From assembly GCA_039707655.1 (NCBI GenBank), contig CM077665.1:135799148-135863147 (forward strand): 64,000 bases of DNA, in the 5' to 3' direction. The stretch's first letter is position 1, and each line of letters begins with the position of its first letter. A program made the position numbers and the translations under genes. This DNA comes from Elymus sibiricus (taxonomy: Eukaryota; Streptophyta; Magnoliopsida; Poales; Poaceae). The notes below the pieces were generated by a model that was not told the origin of the DNA, did no database searches, and saw nothing but the letters and a program-made list of their open reading frames with translations. This document shows, one piece after another, positions 11,683 to 22,925 of this stretch.

Positions 11683-12367
11683 GCGTCCCTTCTTTTCTTT
11701 TTGCTGTATCGGTTCCATTTGCTGCAAGACTTGTTTAATATGCATTTCCACCCATTGGGGGTGTATTGTAAAGAATCCTTGGCCTGTGGCCTTTTGCTTG
11801 TGAATTTGTTTGAAGTTTTAAAGCATTTGCGTGCCGGCTCCTCCCCTGCCCTTTTACCTTTCGACTCGTACATCAAGCGCGGGTTCCTTCCAGCTTCCGC
11901 CCCGCCTGTCAGCCAGCCGGGAGCCGGTCTGGGACAGGGACGGGGCATCGTCCTTTTGAAAAACGCGCGGGCCTTAGAGTCGTCCGGCTAGGGTTAGGAC
12001 GAACCGGCAAAGGCGGGTTTCCAGAATTTACATGGTCTGGTTGGACATATCCGGCTACTACTCCTTAGGTGGTGTTCACGTGGTAAGCTCCTTTCTACCC
12101 CATGGGTCTGCCAGCCGGACAGCCGGGGGCCGTTCGGTGGCTGGGTGGGGAGGATAGAAAAGGGTTGCTTGCCCACGCTACTTGCCTGCTTTGGAGAAGA
12201 GCCGGTGAGCCCCCGGGTCAGGGAGCCGGACCCGGGTGCCTTGCCTAAAAAATGACATGCCTTCGAAGGAATTGAAAAGGGGCGTGCCCCAAGTGCCGGC
12301 TTGGGGCCCCCATTGCATTCATTAAGGTCCGACGGAAAGGAAGATACATACATACATGGGTTTTTTC
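11683..12367. other. Convergent non-coding spacer in B
   Basis: It lies between the 3' end of the antisense gene (TAA at 11680-11682) and the end of pol (TAA on the minus strand at 12368-12370). I see no coding frame. The T-rich start (about 11690-11720) and AT-rich middle could hold the 3' ends of both transcripts, which would then overlap tail to tail. Several gccggc sites occur, as elsewhere in B. Confidence 0.5.
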
Positions 12368-13610
12368 TTAACAGTACAACGGTCGGAGGAGTGCTGCGTT
12401 CCATGGGCGCTCCGTTTCCTCGCCGGAGGCATCCCTTTTGCGCTTCTGCGACTTCTGGGCATCTATGAGGTAGTAGGCGTTGTTTTGCAATGCCTTGCTG
12501 ATGATGAATGGGCCCTCCCATGGGCAGGACAGCTTGTGCTGGCCGGCGGTTCACTGGATCCGTCTGAGTACCAAGTCCCCCTCACGGAAGGAGAGGGGCC
12601 GGATCCGCTTGCTGTGGTAGTGCCGGAGCTTATGCTGGTAGATGGCCGTCCGGCTCAGGGCCAGCTCGCGTGCTTCTTCGAGTAGGTCAACGCCGTCTTC
12701 TCTTGCTTCCTTCGTGTCCTTCTCCGTGTACAGGGCGACCCGAGGCAAATTGAACTCGACATCCGTGGGGATGATCGCCTCGGACCCGTAAACGAGAAAG
12801 AAAGGGGTGTAGCCGGTCGACCGGTTAGGAGTGGTCCTGAGGCTCCAGAGGACAACCGGCAACTCATAGACCCAGCAGCCAGCTGACCGCACGAGGGGAG
12901 CCACGAGCCGAGGCTTGAGGCCGGCCAGGATTAGGCCGTTTACCCTTTTTGCCTGGCCGTTTGACTACGGGTGGGCCACCGATGCGAGGTCGAGCCGGAT
13001 GCCCTCCTGGGAGCAGAAGCGCGCCATCGCGCCTTTGGCGAAATTCGTGCCATTGTCGGTGATGATGCTGTGGGGGACGCCGTAGCGGACCGTGATATCC
13101 TTCATTAATCGGACGGTCGTGGGGCCGTCCAGCTTCTTGATGGGTCTGGCCTCGATCCACTTGGTGAACTTGTCGACAGCCACCAACAGATGTGTCATGC
13201 CGCCTCGGGCGGTCTTGCAGGGCCCTACCATGTCCAGCCCCCAAACGGCAAAGGGCCACGAAAGTGGGATGGTCTGGAGGGCTGTGGCCGGCAGGTGGCT
13301 CTACATGCTGACGCATTGACATCCCTCGCACTTGTCGACCAGCCGCTTGGCCTCTTCCAAAGCCATCGGCCAATAGAAACCGTGGTGGAAGGCCTTGGCC
13401 ACCAGGGTTCTAGAGGCGGCGTGGTGCCCGCACTCGCCCTTGTGGATGTCGAGGAGGATTTCTTGCCCCTTTTTGGGCTCGACGCAGCGCTAGAACACGC
13501 CGGTGGTGCTGCGATGGACGAGCTCGCGGTTGATGATGCTGTAAGCCGGGGCGCGGTGTTGGATCTGTCGGGCCTTGTCTTCGTCAGTGGGTAGCTCTCC
13601 GCGCAAGAGA
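12368..13610 (-). pseudogene. int: Gypsy integrase of B, catalytically dead
   Basis: On the minus strand the frame shows an HHCC zinc-binding region (HKGECGHHAASRT to KCEGCQ, about 13460-13320). The catalytic core has the first Asp in GLDMVGP (codon 13232-13234) and the second Asp in ITDNGTNF (13055-13057). At the DX35E position the motif is SNGQAKRVN, with Lys at 12947-12949 instead of Glu. The C-terminal part runs through RPLSFREGDLV and a PWEGPF segment to a TAA at 12368-12370, the normal end of pol. In-frame stops include TAG at 12965-12967 and TGA just below 12551. The enzyme would join retrotransposon cDNA to the host chromosome; this copy cannot. Confidence 0.85.
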
Positions 13611-14175
13611 AAAGCCAGAATGGGCTAGGCCCACGAGGGGGCCGAGACGGGAGCCGGCTCGAGCTCGAGTGGGACGCCGGGGGCAGCCGGAGCCAGCCCG
13701 TCAGTCCCCGGGACCAGCCCGCCAGTCCCCGGGACCAGCTCGCCAGCCCCGGGGACCGGCTCGCCAGCCCCCGGGACTGGGACAGCGGGGGGCGCGGCGA
13801 ATGCCGTTAGGACGGCCGTAGGGTCGGAGCCAGCCGTCGCGGGGGTGCCGGATGCCGGAGCCGGCGGTGTTGGTGCTGTTGCCGGGGCCGTTGGCACTGG
13901 CAGGGCAGCCGGAGCCGGCAGCGCCGGCAGAGCTGCCGGGGCAGCCGGTACGATGATTGACTCCGATTCGAGGGAAGGCTTGATAGAAGGCTTGAGCAGC
14001 CGTTCGAGGGAGACGCCGGCTGGGATGGCCTACCGGGTGGAGCCGATTTTCGCCAATGTATCGGCCGCCTCGTTGTTCGCTCAGGGGACGTGGTGGAACT
14101 CACAGTCCTCGAAGGAGCCGGTGAGCTGCTGGACGAGGAGGCGATAGCTGGCCATGTTGGCGTCCCTGGCTACGG
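13611..14175 (-). pseudogene. RNase H C-terminal remnant and Pro/Ala-rich linker of B
   Basis: On the minus strand the sequence YRLLVQQLTGSFEDCEFHHV followed by ANNEAADTLAKIGS is the C-terminal end of a Gypsy RNase H. It is fused directly to the protease-side sequence (MPGPKGIITV) at about 14150-14175. Reverse transcriptase and most of RNase H are therefore missing. Downstream is a low-complexity linker of Pro/Ala and repeated GAGELVPG-like units (about 13690-13930). In-frame stops are a TGA at 14081-14083 and a TAG shortly after. The deletion joint is inferred from the protein order. Confidence 0.7.
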
Positions 14176-14932
14176 TAATGATGCCCTTGGGACCCGGCAT
14201 CTTAAGCTTGAGGCAGGCATAGTGGGGGATCGCCATGAACTTGACGAGAGCCGGCCGGCCGCGCAGCGCGTGGTAGGGGCTGTCGAGGTCCACCACCTCG
14301 AACCAAACCGGCTCACGGCGGAAGTGGCTCTGGTCGCCGAAGAGGACGTCGAGCTCGATCTTGCCGATGGCGGTGCAGGACTTTCCTGGCACGATGCCGT
14401 GGAAAACTGTCCGGCTTGTCCGCAAATCTTTCTCCTTGAGCCCTAGCTTCAGCATCGTGTCACGCTAGAGGATGTTGATGCTGCTGCCTCCGTCGATCAA
14501 CACCCGTGAGAAACGGCAGGTGCGCCTCACGGAGACGATGGTGGGATCGAGGACGAGGGCGTGGCTGCCCGGGTTTGGCATCACGGCCGGGTGGTCCGCC
14601 CGGCTCCAGGTGACCGGTTTCTCGGACCAGTGCATGAACTGAGGAACCGAGGGGGCAGTGGTGTTCACCTCATGCCGGCGTTGGCGCACGCTGTGCTTGT
14701 CAGTCGCTTCGCTGGTGAAGACGACGTAGGACCCATCCTGGCGAGGGAATTGGTCGTGGAGGCGGCCGTCGTTGGCCGCCAGGGCCGGAGCAGGCGGCGG
14801 GGCCTGGGCCGGAGCCGGCTCGCGGGGAGCCGAAGGCGGAGGAATCGGGAGGCCCTCGCCTCGGGCTAGCCGCTGGGAGAAGCTGCACTGCCGGAGCGTA
14901 TGGGTGGCCGGCTTGGCCCCGGAGTGGTGTTT
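14176..14932 (-). pseudogene. Aspartic protease region of B
   Basis: In the same minus-strand frame as gag. The active-site-like motif is LIDGGSSINIL near 14470-14500, the form of the retroviral-type aspartic protease site common in grass Gypsy elements, followed by a TAG at about 14465. Further on, VFHGIVPGKSCTAIGKIELD and HALRGRPALVKFMAIPHYAC cover the rest of the protease and the linker to reverse transcriptase. It would cut the Gag-Pol polyprotein. The frame breaks make it non-functional. Confidence 0.75.
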
Positions 14933-16606
14933 TCATGGCAAGTCGAGCATTTGCTCGAAGGTTAGCTTGGGCTGCCAGGCGGCCTTGCCGGTACGGTGGC
15001 GCTGTCTGGGAGCCTGGGCAGCCGGTTGCTCTTCTTCGACGGTGGCGACCTGCCGGCTCCCGTAGCGGGGGTCCGGCTGATCGGGCTTGTGTTTGTTGTT
15101 CTGCTGTTGCCGGTTGTCGGCGGCCGCCCGTGGCGCGGTGGGCGGCAGAGCCGGTTTGGCCGCCGTGGCGACCTTCATCCGCATTGCGGAGTCGGCCATG
15201 GCGTACTTGTCCGCCTTGGCCATTAGGTCCGCCAAGGTAGCCGGCTCGGAGCACAAGAGCTTGTGCTTGAGGTGGGTGCCGTCGTGGCAACCCTCGATGA
15301 AGTACTGATTGGCTTGCACCTCGTGCACCCCTTCGCAGGAGTTGCGAAGCTCGGTCCAGCGCGTGAGGTAGTCTCGGAGGAGCTCCTCCGGCCCCTGGAC
15401 GCACATGGCCAGCTCGCGGGGCCGGCCAGGCTGTTTGTAGGTGCCGGTGAAGTTGCGGACGAAGGCTTCCTCGAAGTCCGTCCAGGTGTTGATGCTGCCG
15501 GCCGAAAGGCTATTAACCCAGGTCCGCGCCGAGCCGGTTAGCATTAGGGGGGCGTAGCATACGGCTACGCGCTTGTTCTGCCTAGCGATGTCGACCGCGG
15601 TGGTGTAGTCGATTAGCCAGTCCTCTGGCCTGGCGGAGCTGTTGTACTTCGGGGTGTCGCGCGGGAGAGTGAAGCCGGCCGGAAACGGCTCGTTGCGAAT
15701 CCGGGGAACGAAGCAATCCGGGCCGATCGAGCCCTCCTCCTCGAGGAGGGCCGACTGCGCGAGCCGCTCGATGCGGGTCCGGGCGTCGTTCTCGCTCCGC
15801 TGGACGCGCGGACCGAGCCGAACGGCAAACTCGGGGCGAACAGTTGGAGCAGGCGATCGGGCGCACTCCCGCTGCGTGGGCGGGGTATGGTTCCGGCTAC
15901 GCCGGCTGCCGCCAACCGGAAAGTCATTGCGCCGGCTGTCGACGGCCAGCTTCTCGTCTCGCAGCCGGGTGCGTCCGTTGCGAGATCCAGCGCCGCGCCG
16001 GCCAGAGCCGGGAGGGGAAGACGCCTGCTGGATGGGCCGGTGCTGGCCGGCAGTTTGCAGGGCGTCCCCCTCGCGGATGGGTATTTCAGAGCCGGCGGTT
16101 GCGCCGTCGAGCCGGGTCTGCTGGGCGTTGGTAGTGGTGATGAGGTCTTGGATGTGTCGTTCCTGCAGCTCTCGCTCCTCGCCCTCCAGGCCGGCGAGGT
16201 CGGCGTAGGCCACGTGAGCCGCCCTTAGGTTGGAGGCCGGTGTGTCGTAGGTGGGAGGCCTGCCACCGAGGATTTCCGCGACCACGCAGCCGCGGTTGCG
16301 GACGTCACCGCGCCGGCTAGGCTCGTTGCCGGCGGGGGTGAGGCCATAGGCGGAGTTATACTCGCGCTGTGCGGACTCCATCCGGCGCGTGGTGGTGGCA
16401 AGCATGGTTGCCTCGTCGAACAGCAGCTGGCGAGCAGCCTCCTGCTCAGCCGTAGCCGTGGCTGGGTTCGCCGTCGGCGCGACGGGGGTGCTGAGGACCC
16501 GAAGCGCGGCGGCGAGGGGGTCGGAGGTGCCGGCACGAGCGGCTGCGGTGGCGGCGTCTGCCTCCGCCCTGGAACGGCCGGAGGTCATGGAGGAGCCTGT
16601 GGCCAT
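14933..16606 (-). pseudogene. gag: Gypsy gag of B, nearly open
   Basis: ATG at 16606 (minus), open for 557 codons to a TGA at 14933-14935. After that the same frame goes on with KHHSGAKPATHTLRQCSF, so the stop probably sits in the zinc-knuckle-like segment. The N-terminal third is Ala-rich with EYNSAYGLTPAGN. The middle carries an Arg-rich stretch. The core retrotransposon Gag domain spans WLIDYTTAVDIARQNKRVAV, WVNSLSAGSINTWTDFEEAF and YLTRWTELRNSCEGV. The C-terminus is Gln/Pro-rich. Gag forms the cytoplasmic virus-like particle that packages element RNA. Both the length and a start close to the primer-binding site fit the family. Confidence 0.85.
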
Positions 16607-16933
16607 CACCCCCGCACGGACGAGGGCGGGTCGAAGCAGTCAAGTACCTGGCTAGGGTACTCGTCGGCGGCTGGCCCGTCGGCGAGGCTCAGCCTACCGA
16701 CGCGCTCGGTGAGGATGGTGATGTCGATCAGCGGGTCGCTGCCGAGCCGCTCAACGGAGAGGCCGGCAGCATCGCCCGCAGGGCCAGCGGAGGCGGGGTT
16801 CCGCCTCGCAGGAGCAAGCCCCACGAGCCTGCAGTTCCGCCCGGACGCCGGGAGGCCGGGGGAGGTGGTGAAGGGTCCCGCCCGGAGCGTGACTCCGGCC
16901 GATGCCGCGTTCGGCCCCACGGTGGGCGCCAAT
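16607..16933 (-). promoter_or_regulatory. Leader and primer-binding site of B (16915-16932)
   Basis: Next to the LTR start at 16934, the minus strand reads TTGGCGCCCACCGTGGGG (16915-16932), in the place of the minus-strand cDNA primer site. The identical 18 bases occur beside the promoter LTR of element C (36070-36087). The leader between the site and gag is about 300 bases and shows no other feature. Confidence 0.75.
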
Positions 16934-18007
16934 TGTCGTTGTTTTCTCACGACAGATGCCATGGGGTGGCTTATCGAGAGTGGTTGGGGCCGAAGGACGC
17001 CGACGGGCTCCGGGAGCGGGATTAGGCACGAGCGGTGATGGACACACGACCTACCCACGTTCAGGGCCCTCCGTGGGAGGTAATACCCCTAGTCCTGCTG
17101 GTCTAGTTGGATGGGGAGAGATGTTACAATGGCGCTCCTTGAGCTGTTCGTCTGCAGGTGGAAGAAGGAGCAGCCGGCTCCCCTTCCCTTGCTATGTGTG
17201 GGTGTGACAGAGGGGTGAACGCCTCCGTGCGTGTGTTCCTTCCGATGCATGGGGGCCTCGGGGGGTTTTATAGGCCAACCCCCCGGTGCACAGTATTCTT
17301 AAGATATTACAAGGGGGGACCCGGCTGGCAGCCTCTCTAGCCGGCCAAGGGGCCCGCCGGCTGGGTCGTCTTGTCACCCATAGGGCCCGCCGGCTACGCG
17401 GTCCCATCTCTAGCTGGGGCCCGCCAGCCGGCTCTTCCATTGACTCGCGCTCACCTGCCGCGGCACGGGCTTCCCCGCCCGGCGTCGTCTTGCGCTAGCC
17501 GGCCAAAGTCAGCGGTACGGCCGGTAACGCTGTAGCCACGCTGGGGTAGGTAATGGAGTGGACGGTGGCGCAGAGGTACTGTGGCTCTACCAGGTTCGAA
17601 TCAGTCCTCGGTCAGCGGTACGGTCTGCCGGACTATAGCCATGCCCGTCCGTGCGTCAGCGGCCGCTGTAGCTACATCGGAGTCCGTCGTGGGGGTCGCA
17701 TCCCGTCAGCGTACCCGGCCGCAGTAGGAAGGGACGGATACCTGCCCGCCCGGAGGTCAGTGGGCGAGCTAGTCGCGTAGCGGCCGGGTGCGCCTGGCCG
17801 GGGGCCAGACGGCCGGCTCCTGCTCAGCCGGCCGCGGGCCAGCCGGCCAGGGGGTCAGCCGGGCCCCCTCTGCCGGTCGCGGACCAGCCAGCAGTGGGCC
17901 AGCCGGCCAGGGAGGCAGCCGGCCACTGACCAGCCTGCCGTATAGTTTTTTCGGAAAGGAGCTGGAACTCCCTCTCCTTGGCATACCCAGGGGTAAAAAC
18001 CCCGTCA
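16934..18007 (-). repeat. LTR of B (5', promoter-side LTR)
   Basis: In plus-strand reading it starts TGTCGTTGTTTTCTCACG and ends AAAAACCCCGTCA at 18007. It is followed by the TSD ggatg (18008-18012), after which the A LTR resumes at cttgctagag. It has the same cagccggcc-rich segment (about 17787-17935) as the other copy. By-eye comparison of about 390 aligned bases gives roughly 16 substitutions. Confidence 0.9.
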
Positions 18008-18012
18008 GGATG

Positions 18013-18436
18013 CTTGCTAGAGTTCCAATCATAAGTGCATATGATCCAAGTAGAGAAAGTATGTTAGCTCATGCCTCTCCCTCATGTGAAATTGCAAGAA
18101 TGATTACCGGTCTAGGTATCGATTGCCTAGGGACAAATAACCTTCTTGTTTGACAAAGGCTTTCTACTAAACAAATAACTTTTATTATCTTGGAATTTTC
18201 TAGTAGTTTTATTCCCGCAAAGTACTTCTAGTTTTATTCGTGCAAACTATCCTATCACCTAAAAAATAGTTTCATACTTGTTCTAGGTAAAGCAAACGTT
18301 AATGTGTGTGTAGAGTTGTATCAGTGGTCGATAGAACTTGAGGGAATATTTGCTCTACCTTTATATCCTCGTTGGGTTCGACACTCTTATTTATCGAAAA
18401 AGGCTACAAACGATCCCCTGCACTTGTGGGTTATCA
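18013..18436 (+). repeat. 5' LTR of A, second segment
   Basis: This continues the A LTR after element B and ends CACTTGTGGGTTATCA at 18436. The first bases match 36880-37315 of the 3' LTR. The TSD copy 18008-18012 belongs to the B insertion. The 3' LTR has an extra gcggtctt-like octamer just before the point corresponding to the B insertion. Confidence 0.85.
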
Positions 18437-18580
18437 AGACCTTTTTCTGGTGCTGTTGCCGGGAAGCAATAGCGTGGGGTGAATATTCTCGTGTGTGCTT
18501 GTTTGCTTTATCACTAAGTAATTTTTATTTTCTGTTTCTATTTTTTTATTTTCTGTTATTAGTTGTTTATATCATTAGTT
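18437..18580 (+). promoter_or_regulatory. Primer-binding region and leader of A
   Basis: Directly after the LTR, agaccttttt is followed by ctggtgctgttgccggga (18448-18465), the expected place and type of the primer-binding site. K shows the same stretch as ctggcgctgttacag on the minus strand (about 44077-44092). The leader ends in a T-rich run before the ATG at 18581. Confidence 0.6.
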
Positions 18581-19917
18581 ATGGATATGGAACATGAAAC
18601 ACCAAAAAAATTAGTTGTACTTGCTACTCATGGAGATGGGGAACCTCCTAAAACCCTCAATGCTAGTTATGTGAAACACGTTAATTACTCCTTTGATAAT
18701 CCAGAAAAATCCTCATTGAACTTTATAATGGGAGACACGTTGGATCAACGTGAGTACTTTAGGGATTATCGCTAATCTCAAAAGGGGAAACACTTATGGG
18801 ATCAAATTAGAATATTGCATTAGTTTGCTTGGGATGCAAGCTTGAAATGTGATCATACTTGTTGCTCTAAGATATAGGCTCCGCACCTTCCCTTTCAATG
18901 TGGATTTAATGATAATAAAACCTTGGCTTCTTATGCTAAAGGATTTATGATTACTATGATGTAGAACAAATAGAAGAATTTGTTGCTTTTAAAGGTGCTT
19001 ATGAAATTGCTTCTTTGATTGAAAATTATGATGATGTTCCTTACAAATCTGAAAAATTTGCCATACTTAAATATTGGTATGATAATTATGAATAAAATGG
19101 TGATATTATTGAATATATTGAGAGAATAACCGCTGCCTTGGAAGAGACTAAATTTTTGCTAGAATCTATGGAAGAATTTGCTGAAACTGTGAGCTCATTA
19201 GATGAAAAAGATGAGGAGGAGAGCGAAGAACTAAAGGAGGAAGAATGGATTAGCTACCCATGCCCACCTTCTAATGAGAGTAACTCTTCAACTCATACAT
19301 TATTTAATTTCCCTTCGTGCTTACCGAAGGACGAATGCTATGATGATTGTTATGATCCCTTGGATTTGTTTGAAATATCCCTTTTTGATGAAATTGATGC
19401 TTTCTATGCTTGTGGACATGATGCCAATATAAATGATACTTATGGATATGAACTTGCTATCGTTCCTTATGTTAAGCATGAAGTAATTGCTTTTGCACCC
19501 ACACATGATAGTCCTATTATCATTTTGAATTCTCCCAACTACACTATATCGGAGAAGTTTGCTCTTATTAAGGATTATATTGATGGGTTGCGTTTTACTA
19601 TCACACATGATGATTTTGATGAATATAATATGCATGTGCTTGCTGCTACTACTTGTAATTATTATGAGAGAGAAACCAAATCTTCACCTCTCTATATTTC
19701 CAATACGACAAAATTGCAAGAAACTGCATATGCTATGTATTGGCCTTTACTTGATGTGCATGAATTGTTCTTTTACGACATGCCAATGCATAAGAAGAGA
19801 GTTAGATTTCGTCATTGCATGATATATGTTGCTTTGTGCTCACTACTAAATTACAAATCATTGTTAATTAAAATTGGCTTTGATATACCTTGGGATCCGG
19901 GTGGATCAATTACTTGA
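18581..19917 (+). pseudogene. Gag-position ORF of A, unrecognised protein, degenerate
   Basis: ATG at 18581 is followed by GDGEPPKTLNASYVK and FIMGDTLDQREYFRDYR, then a TAA at 18773-18775 and further breaks up to about 19110. From 19138 the frame is open to TGA at 19917: DEKDEEESEELKEEEW, YPCPPSNESNSSTHTLFNF, several Tyr/Asp/Glu-rich segments, and EYNMHVLAATTCNYYERE. Element K encodes the same protein with a single stop (42920-43968, minus), so the reading is real for the family. The position just after the primer site is that of gag, but I see no zinc knuckle or Gag motif. It is acidic and Tyr/Cys-containing; function unknown. Confidence 0.55.
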
Positions 19918-22900
19918 GCACTATATTCCTAGCTTAATGGCTTTAAAGAAAGCGCTGCTAGGGAGACAACCCGAAAGTTTTAGAGATTCATTTATTTCTG
20001 TTGTGTTCTTTTAAATTAATTAAAAACAAAAAAATTAAGTGGGGAACTTAAAACTTTTTCAAAAAGAAACGTGAAAGTTAGAAGGACGAGCACCGTTGAA
20101 CTTTGTTCAGGCCCATGGAAACTTTGCGAATCTTGATTACAGCAATTAAGTGGGGGCTAGCCTTGAACTTTGTTCAGGCCCATGGAAACTTTGTGAATCT
20201 TGATTACAGCAACTTTTCAACAAAAATAATTATCCCCTTGTATAAATCCATTGTATTATAAAAATAATGTGCCAAGATTTGCCTTTAGGATGATTAAATT
20301 GCTTGTTGGTATGTGAGGTGTAAAAACAGAAACTTTGGCTGTAGTGCATGAATTTTCATTTTTTACTGGACGTTAAAAGTTTCTGAAATTTTTACATAGT
20401 ATTGCTATACAAAATGTTTATTTCGTCCTAATTTTTCAGAATTTTGGGGTTACAGAAGTATGGTCAAAGTTCAGATTACTACAGACTGTCCTGCTTAAGA
20501 CAGATTCTGTTTTTGATGCATTATTTTGCTTGTTTTGATGAAACTATCGATTTTATCGGTGGTGTAAGCCATGGAAACATTATAATACATCATGGATAAT
20601 GCAAATATAAAATATGAATGGGTTTGCAGTAGTACTTAAAGTAGTAATTTGCTTTATTATACTAACGGATCTCACCAGTTTTCTATTAAGTTGTGTGTGG
20701 ATGAAGTGTTCAAAGATCGAGGAGGTCTCGATATGAGGAGAAGGAGGAGAGGAAAGAGTTCATGCTTGGGGATGCCCAAGGCACCCCAAGTAAATATCCA
20801 AGGAGACTCAAGCGTATAAGCATGGGGATGCCCCGGAAGGCATCCCATCTTTCTTCAACAAGTATCGGTATGTTTTCGTTTTCGTATCGTTCATGTGATA
20901 TGTGTAAATCTTGGAGCGTCTTTTGTGTTTAGTTTTCATTGTTCTTTTATTCATCATGCTGGTATGAGATAGTCCATGGTTGATTTATAGAATGCTCATT
21001 GCACTTCACTTATATCTTTTGAGTATGACTTTATAGAATGCTTCATGTGCTTCACTTATATCATTTGAAGTTTGGATTGCCTGTTTCTCTTCACATAGAA
21101 AACTATTGTTTGTAGAATTTTCTTTCGCTTCACTTATATTTATGAGAGCATGGTATTTTGTAGAAAGAATTAAACTCTCTTGCTTCACTTATATCTATTT
21201 ACAGAGTCAATATGAATTGGTCATTTGCGTGTTTAGTCATAAAATCCTACATAAAACTTATGGATCACTGAATATGATATGTTTGATTCCTTGCAATAGT
21301 TTTGCGATATAGATATAATAATATGTGGGAGGTACTAGTAAACGGTTGTGGATTAGCAAGAATATTGATGTTAAGGTTTGTGATTCCCGAAGCATGCACG
21401 TATAGTCTCCCATTATGCGAGGAAGTTGGAGCACAATTTATCCTTGGTTGTCTATCTTTGTGTGAAGGTCGGGGGCGCGCGATGGTTAACTCCTACCAAC
21501 CTCCCCCTAGGAGCATGCATAATAATACTTTGCTTCAAGGGCTAATAAACTTTTGCATTAAGTATGTGAGTTCTTTATGACTAATGCGAGTCCATGGATT
21601 ATATGCACTCTTACCTTTCCGCAATTTGCTAGCCTCTATGGTACCGTGCATTACCCTTTCTCACCTCGAGAGTCGGTGCAAACTTCGCCGGTGCATCCAA
21701 ACCCCGTGATATGATACGCTCTATCACACATAAGACTTATTATATCTTCCTCAAAACAGCCACCATACCTACCTGTTATGGCCTTTCCATAGCCATTCCG
21801 AGATATATTGCCATGCAACTTCTACCGCTTCCGTTTTGATGACTTGAGCATTCATTTTCATATTGCTTTGCATGATCGTAAGATAGCTAGCATGATGTTT
21901 TCATGGCTTGTCTAGTTTTTTGATATCTTTTCTACGCTAGATCATTGCACATCCTGGTGCACTGCTAGAGGCATTCATATAGAATCATACTTTGTTCTAC
22001 TATCGAGTTGTAATATTGAGTTGTAAGTAAATAGAAGTGTGATGATCATCATTATTCATTATTAGAGCATGTCCCAATGAGGAAAGGATGATGGAAACTA
22101 TTATTCCCCCACAAGTCAGGATGAGGCTTCGGACAAATATAAAAAAAGTAAAAGAAAAATAGAAAAAGAAAAAAAAAGAAAAAAAGGAAAAAAATGAGAG
22201 ACAAAGAGAGAAGGGGCATGCTAATTCCACACTTGTGCTTCAAAGTAGCACCATGTTTCTCATGTAGAGAGTCTCCTATGTTGTCACTTTCATATACTAG
22301 CGGGAATTTTTCATTATAGAGTTAGATGCACATCCACTTAGTTTTCATATTGAGCTTTCATACACTTATCACTCTTAGTGCATCCGTTGCATGGCAATCC
22401 CAACTCCTCACATTGATATCATTTGTTGGGCATCTCCATAGCCCGTTGATTAGCCGCTTCGATGTGAGACTATCTTCCTTTTTGTCTTCTCTATATTAAT
22501 GTCTACCACCGCATTCTATTCCACCCATAGTGCTATATCCATGGCTTGCTCTCATGTATTGCGTGAGAGTTGAAAATGCTGAAGCGCGTTAAAAAGTATG
22601 AACCAATTGCTTGGCTGACACTAGGGTAGTACATGATTTATACTTTGTGTTAAGAAGACAGAGCATGACAACGCTGTATTAATTTGTAGGGTTAGCGTTC
22701 TTTAGCCTTGATATTTTGAAAGACATGATTGTTTGTTGGGATGCCTGAGTATTAAAGTCTGTATGTCAAATGATAGACTATTTCTTTGAATCACTCATGT
22801 ATTAATATTCATGCCATGATTAGATATATGATCAAGATTATGCTAGGTCGCATTCCACATCAAAAAAATATCTTTTTTTATCATTTACCTACTCGAGGAT

Positions 22901-22925
22901 GAGACGGAATTAAAATTGGGGATGC
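19918..22925 (+). other. Non-coding internal region of A
   Basis: No pol or other protein is recognisable. It holds a 50-base direct duplication (20096-20145 and 20163-20212, starting ttgaactttgttcaggccc). The phrase gcttggggatgcccaaggc occurs near 20764, with a variant near 20820. Four spaced copies of a cttcacttatat motif lie between 21004 and 21192. A polypurine/A-rich tract spans about 22140-22200. It ends with aattggggatgc, the polypurine tract before the 3' LTR at 22926. In autonomous relatives pol would occupy this place. Confidence 0.6.

Larger units (their letters stand above)
6333..18007 (-). mobile_element. Element B: Gypsy retrotransposon with antisense gene, in the A 5' LTR
   Basis: The ends are TGTCGTCG (6333) and CCCCGTCA (18007), flanked by ggatg at 6328-6332 and 18008-18012. 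The element is transcribed on the minus strand: its promoter LTR is 16934-18007, followed by a primer-binding site (16915-16932), gag, a protease/RNase H remnant and integrase ending at 12368, then an oppositely oriented spliced gene at 7917-11682 and the polypurine tract beside 7379. The LTRs are 1047 and 1074 bases and differ at about 4% of positions by eye. Reverse transcriptase is deleted and integrase is inactivated, so B is defective. Gag and integrase type place it in Gypsy (Metaviridae). Confidence 0.9.

Noticed and set aside
19321..19635. 104-codon minus-strand ORF in A
   Set aside because: Shadow of the gag-position ORF of A, which is supported by its homologue in K.
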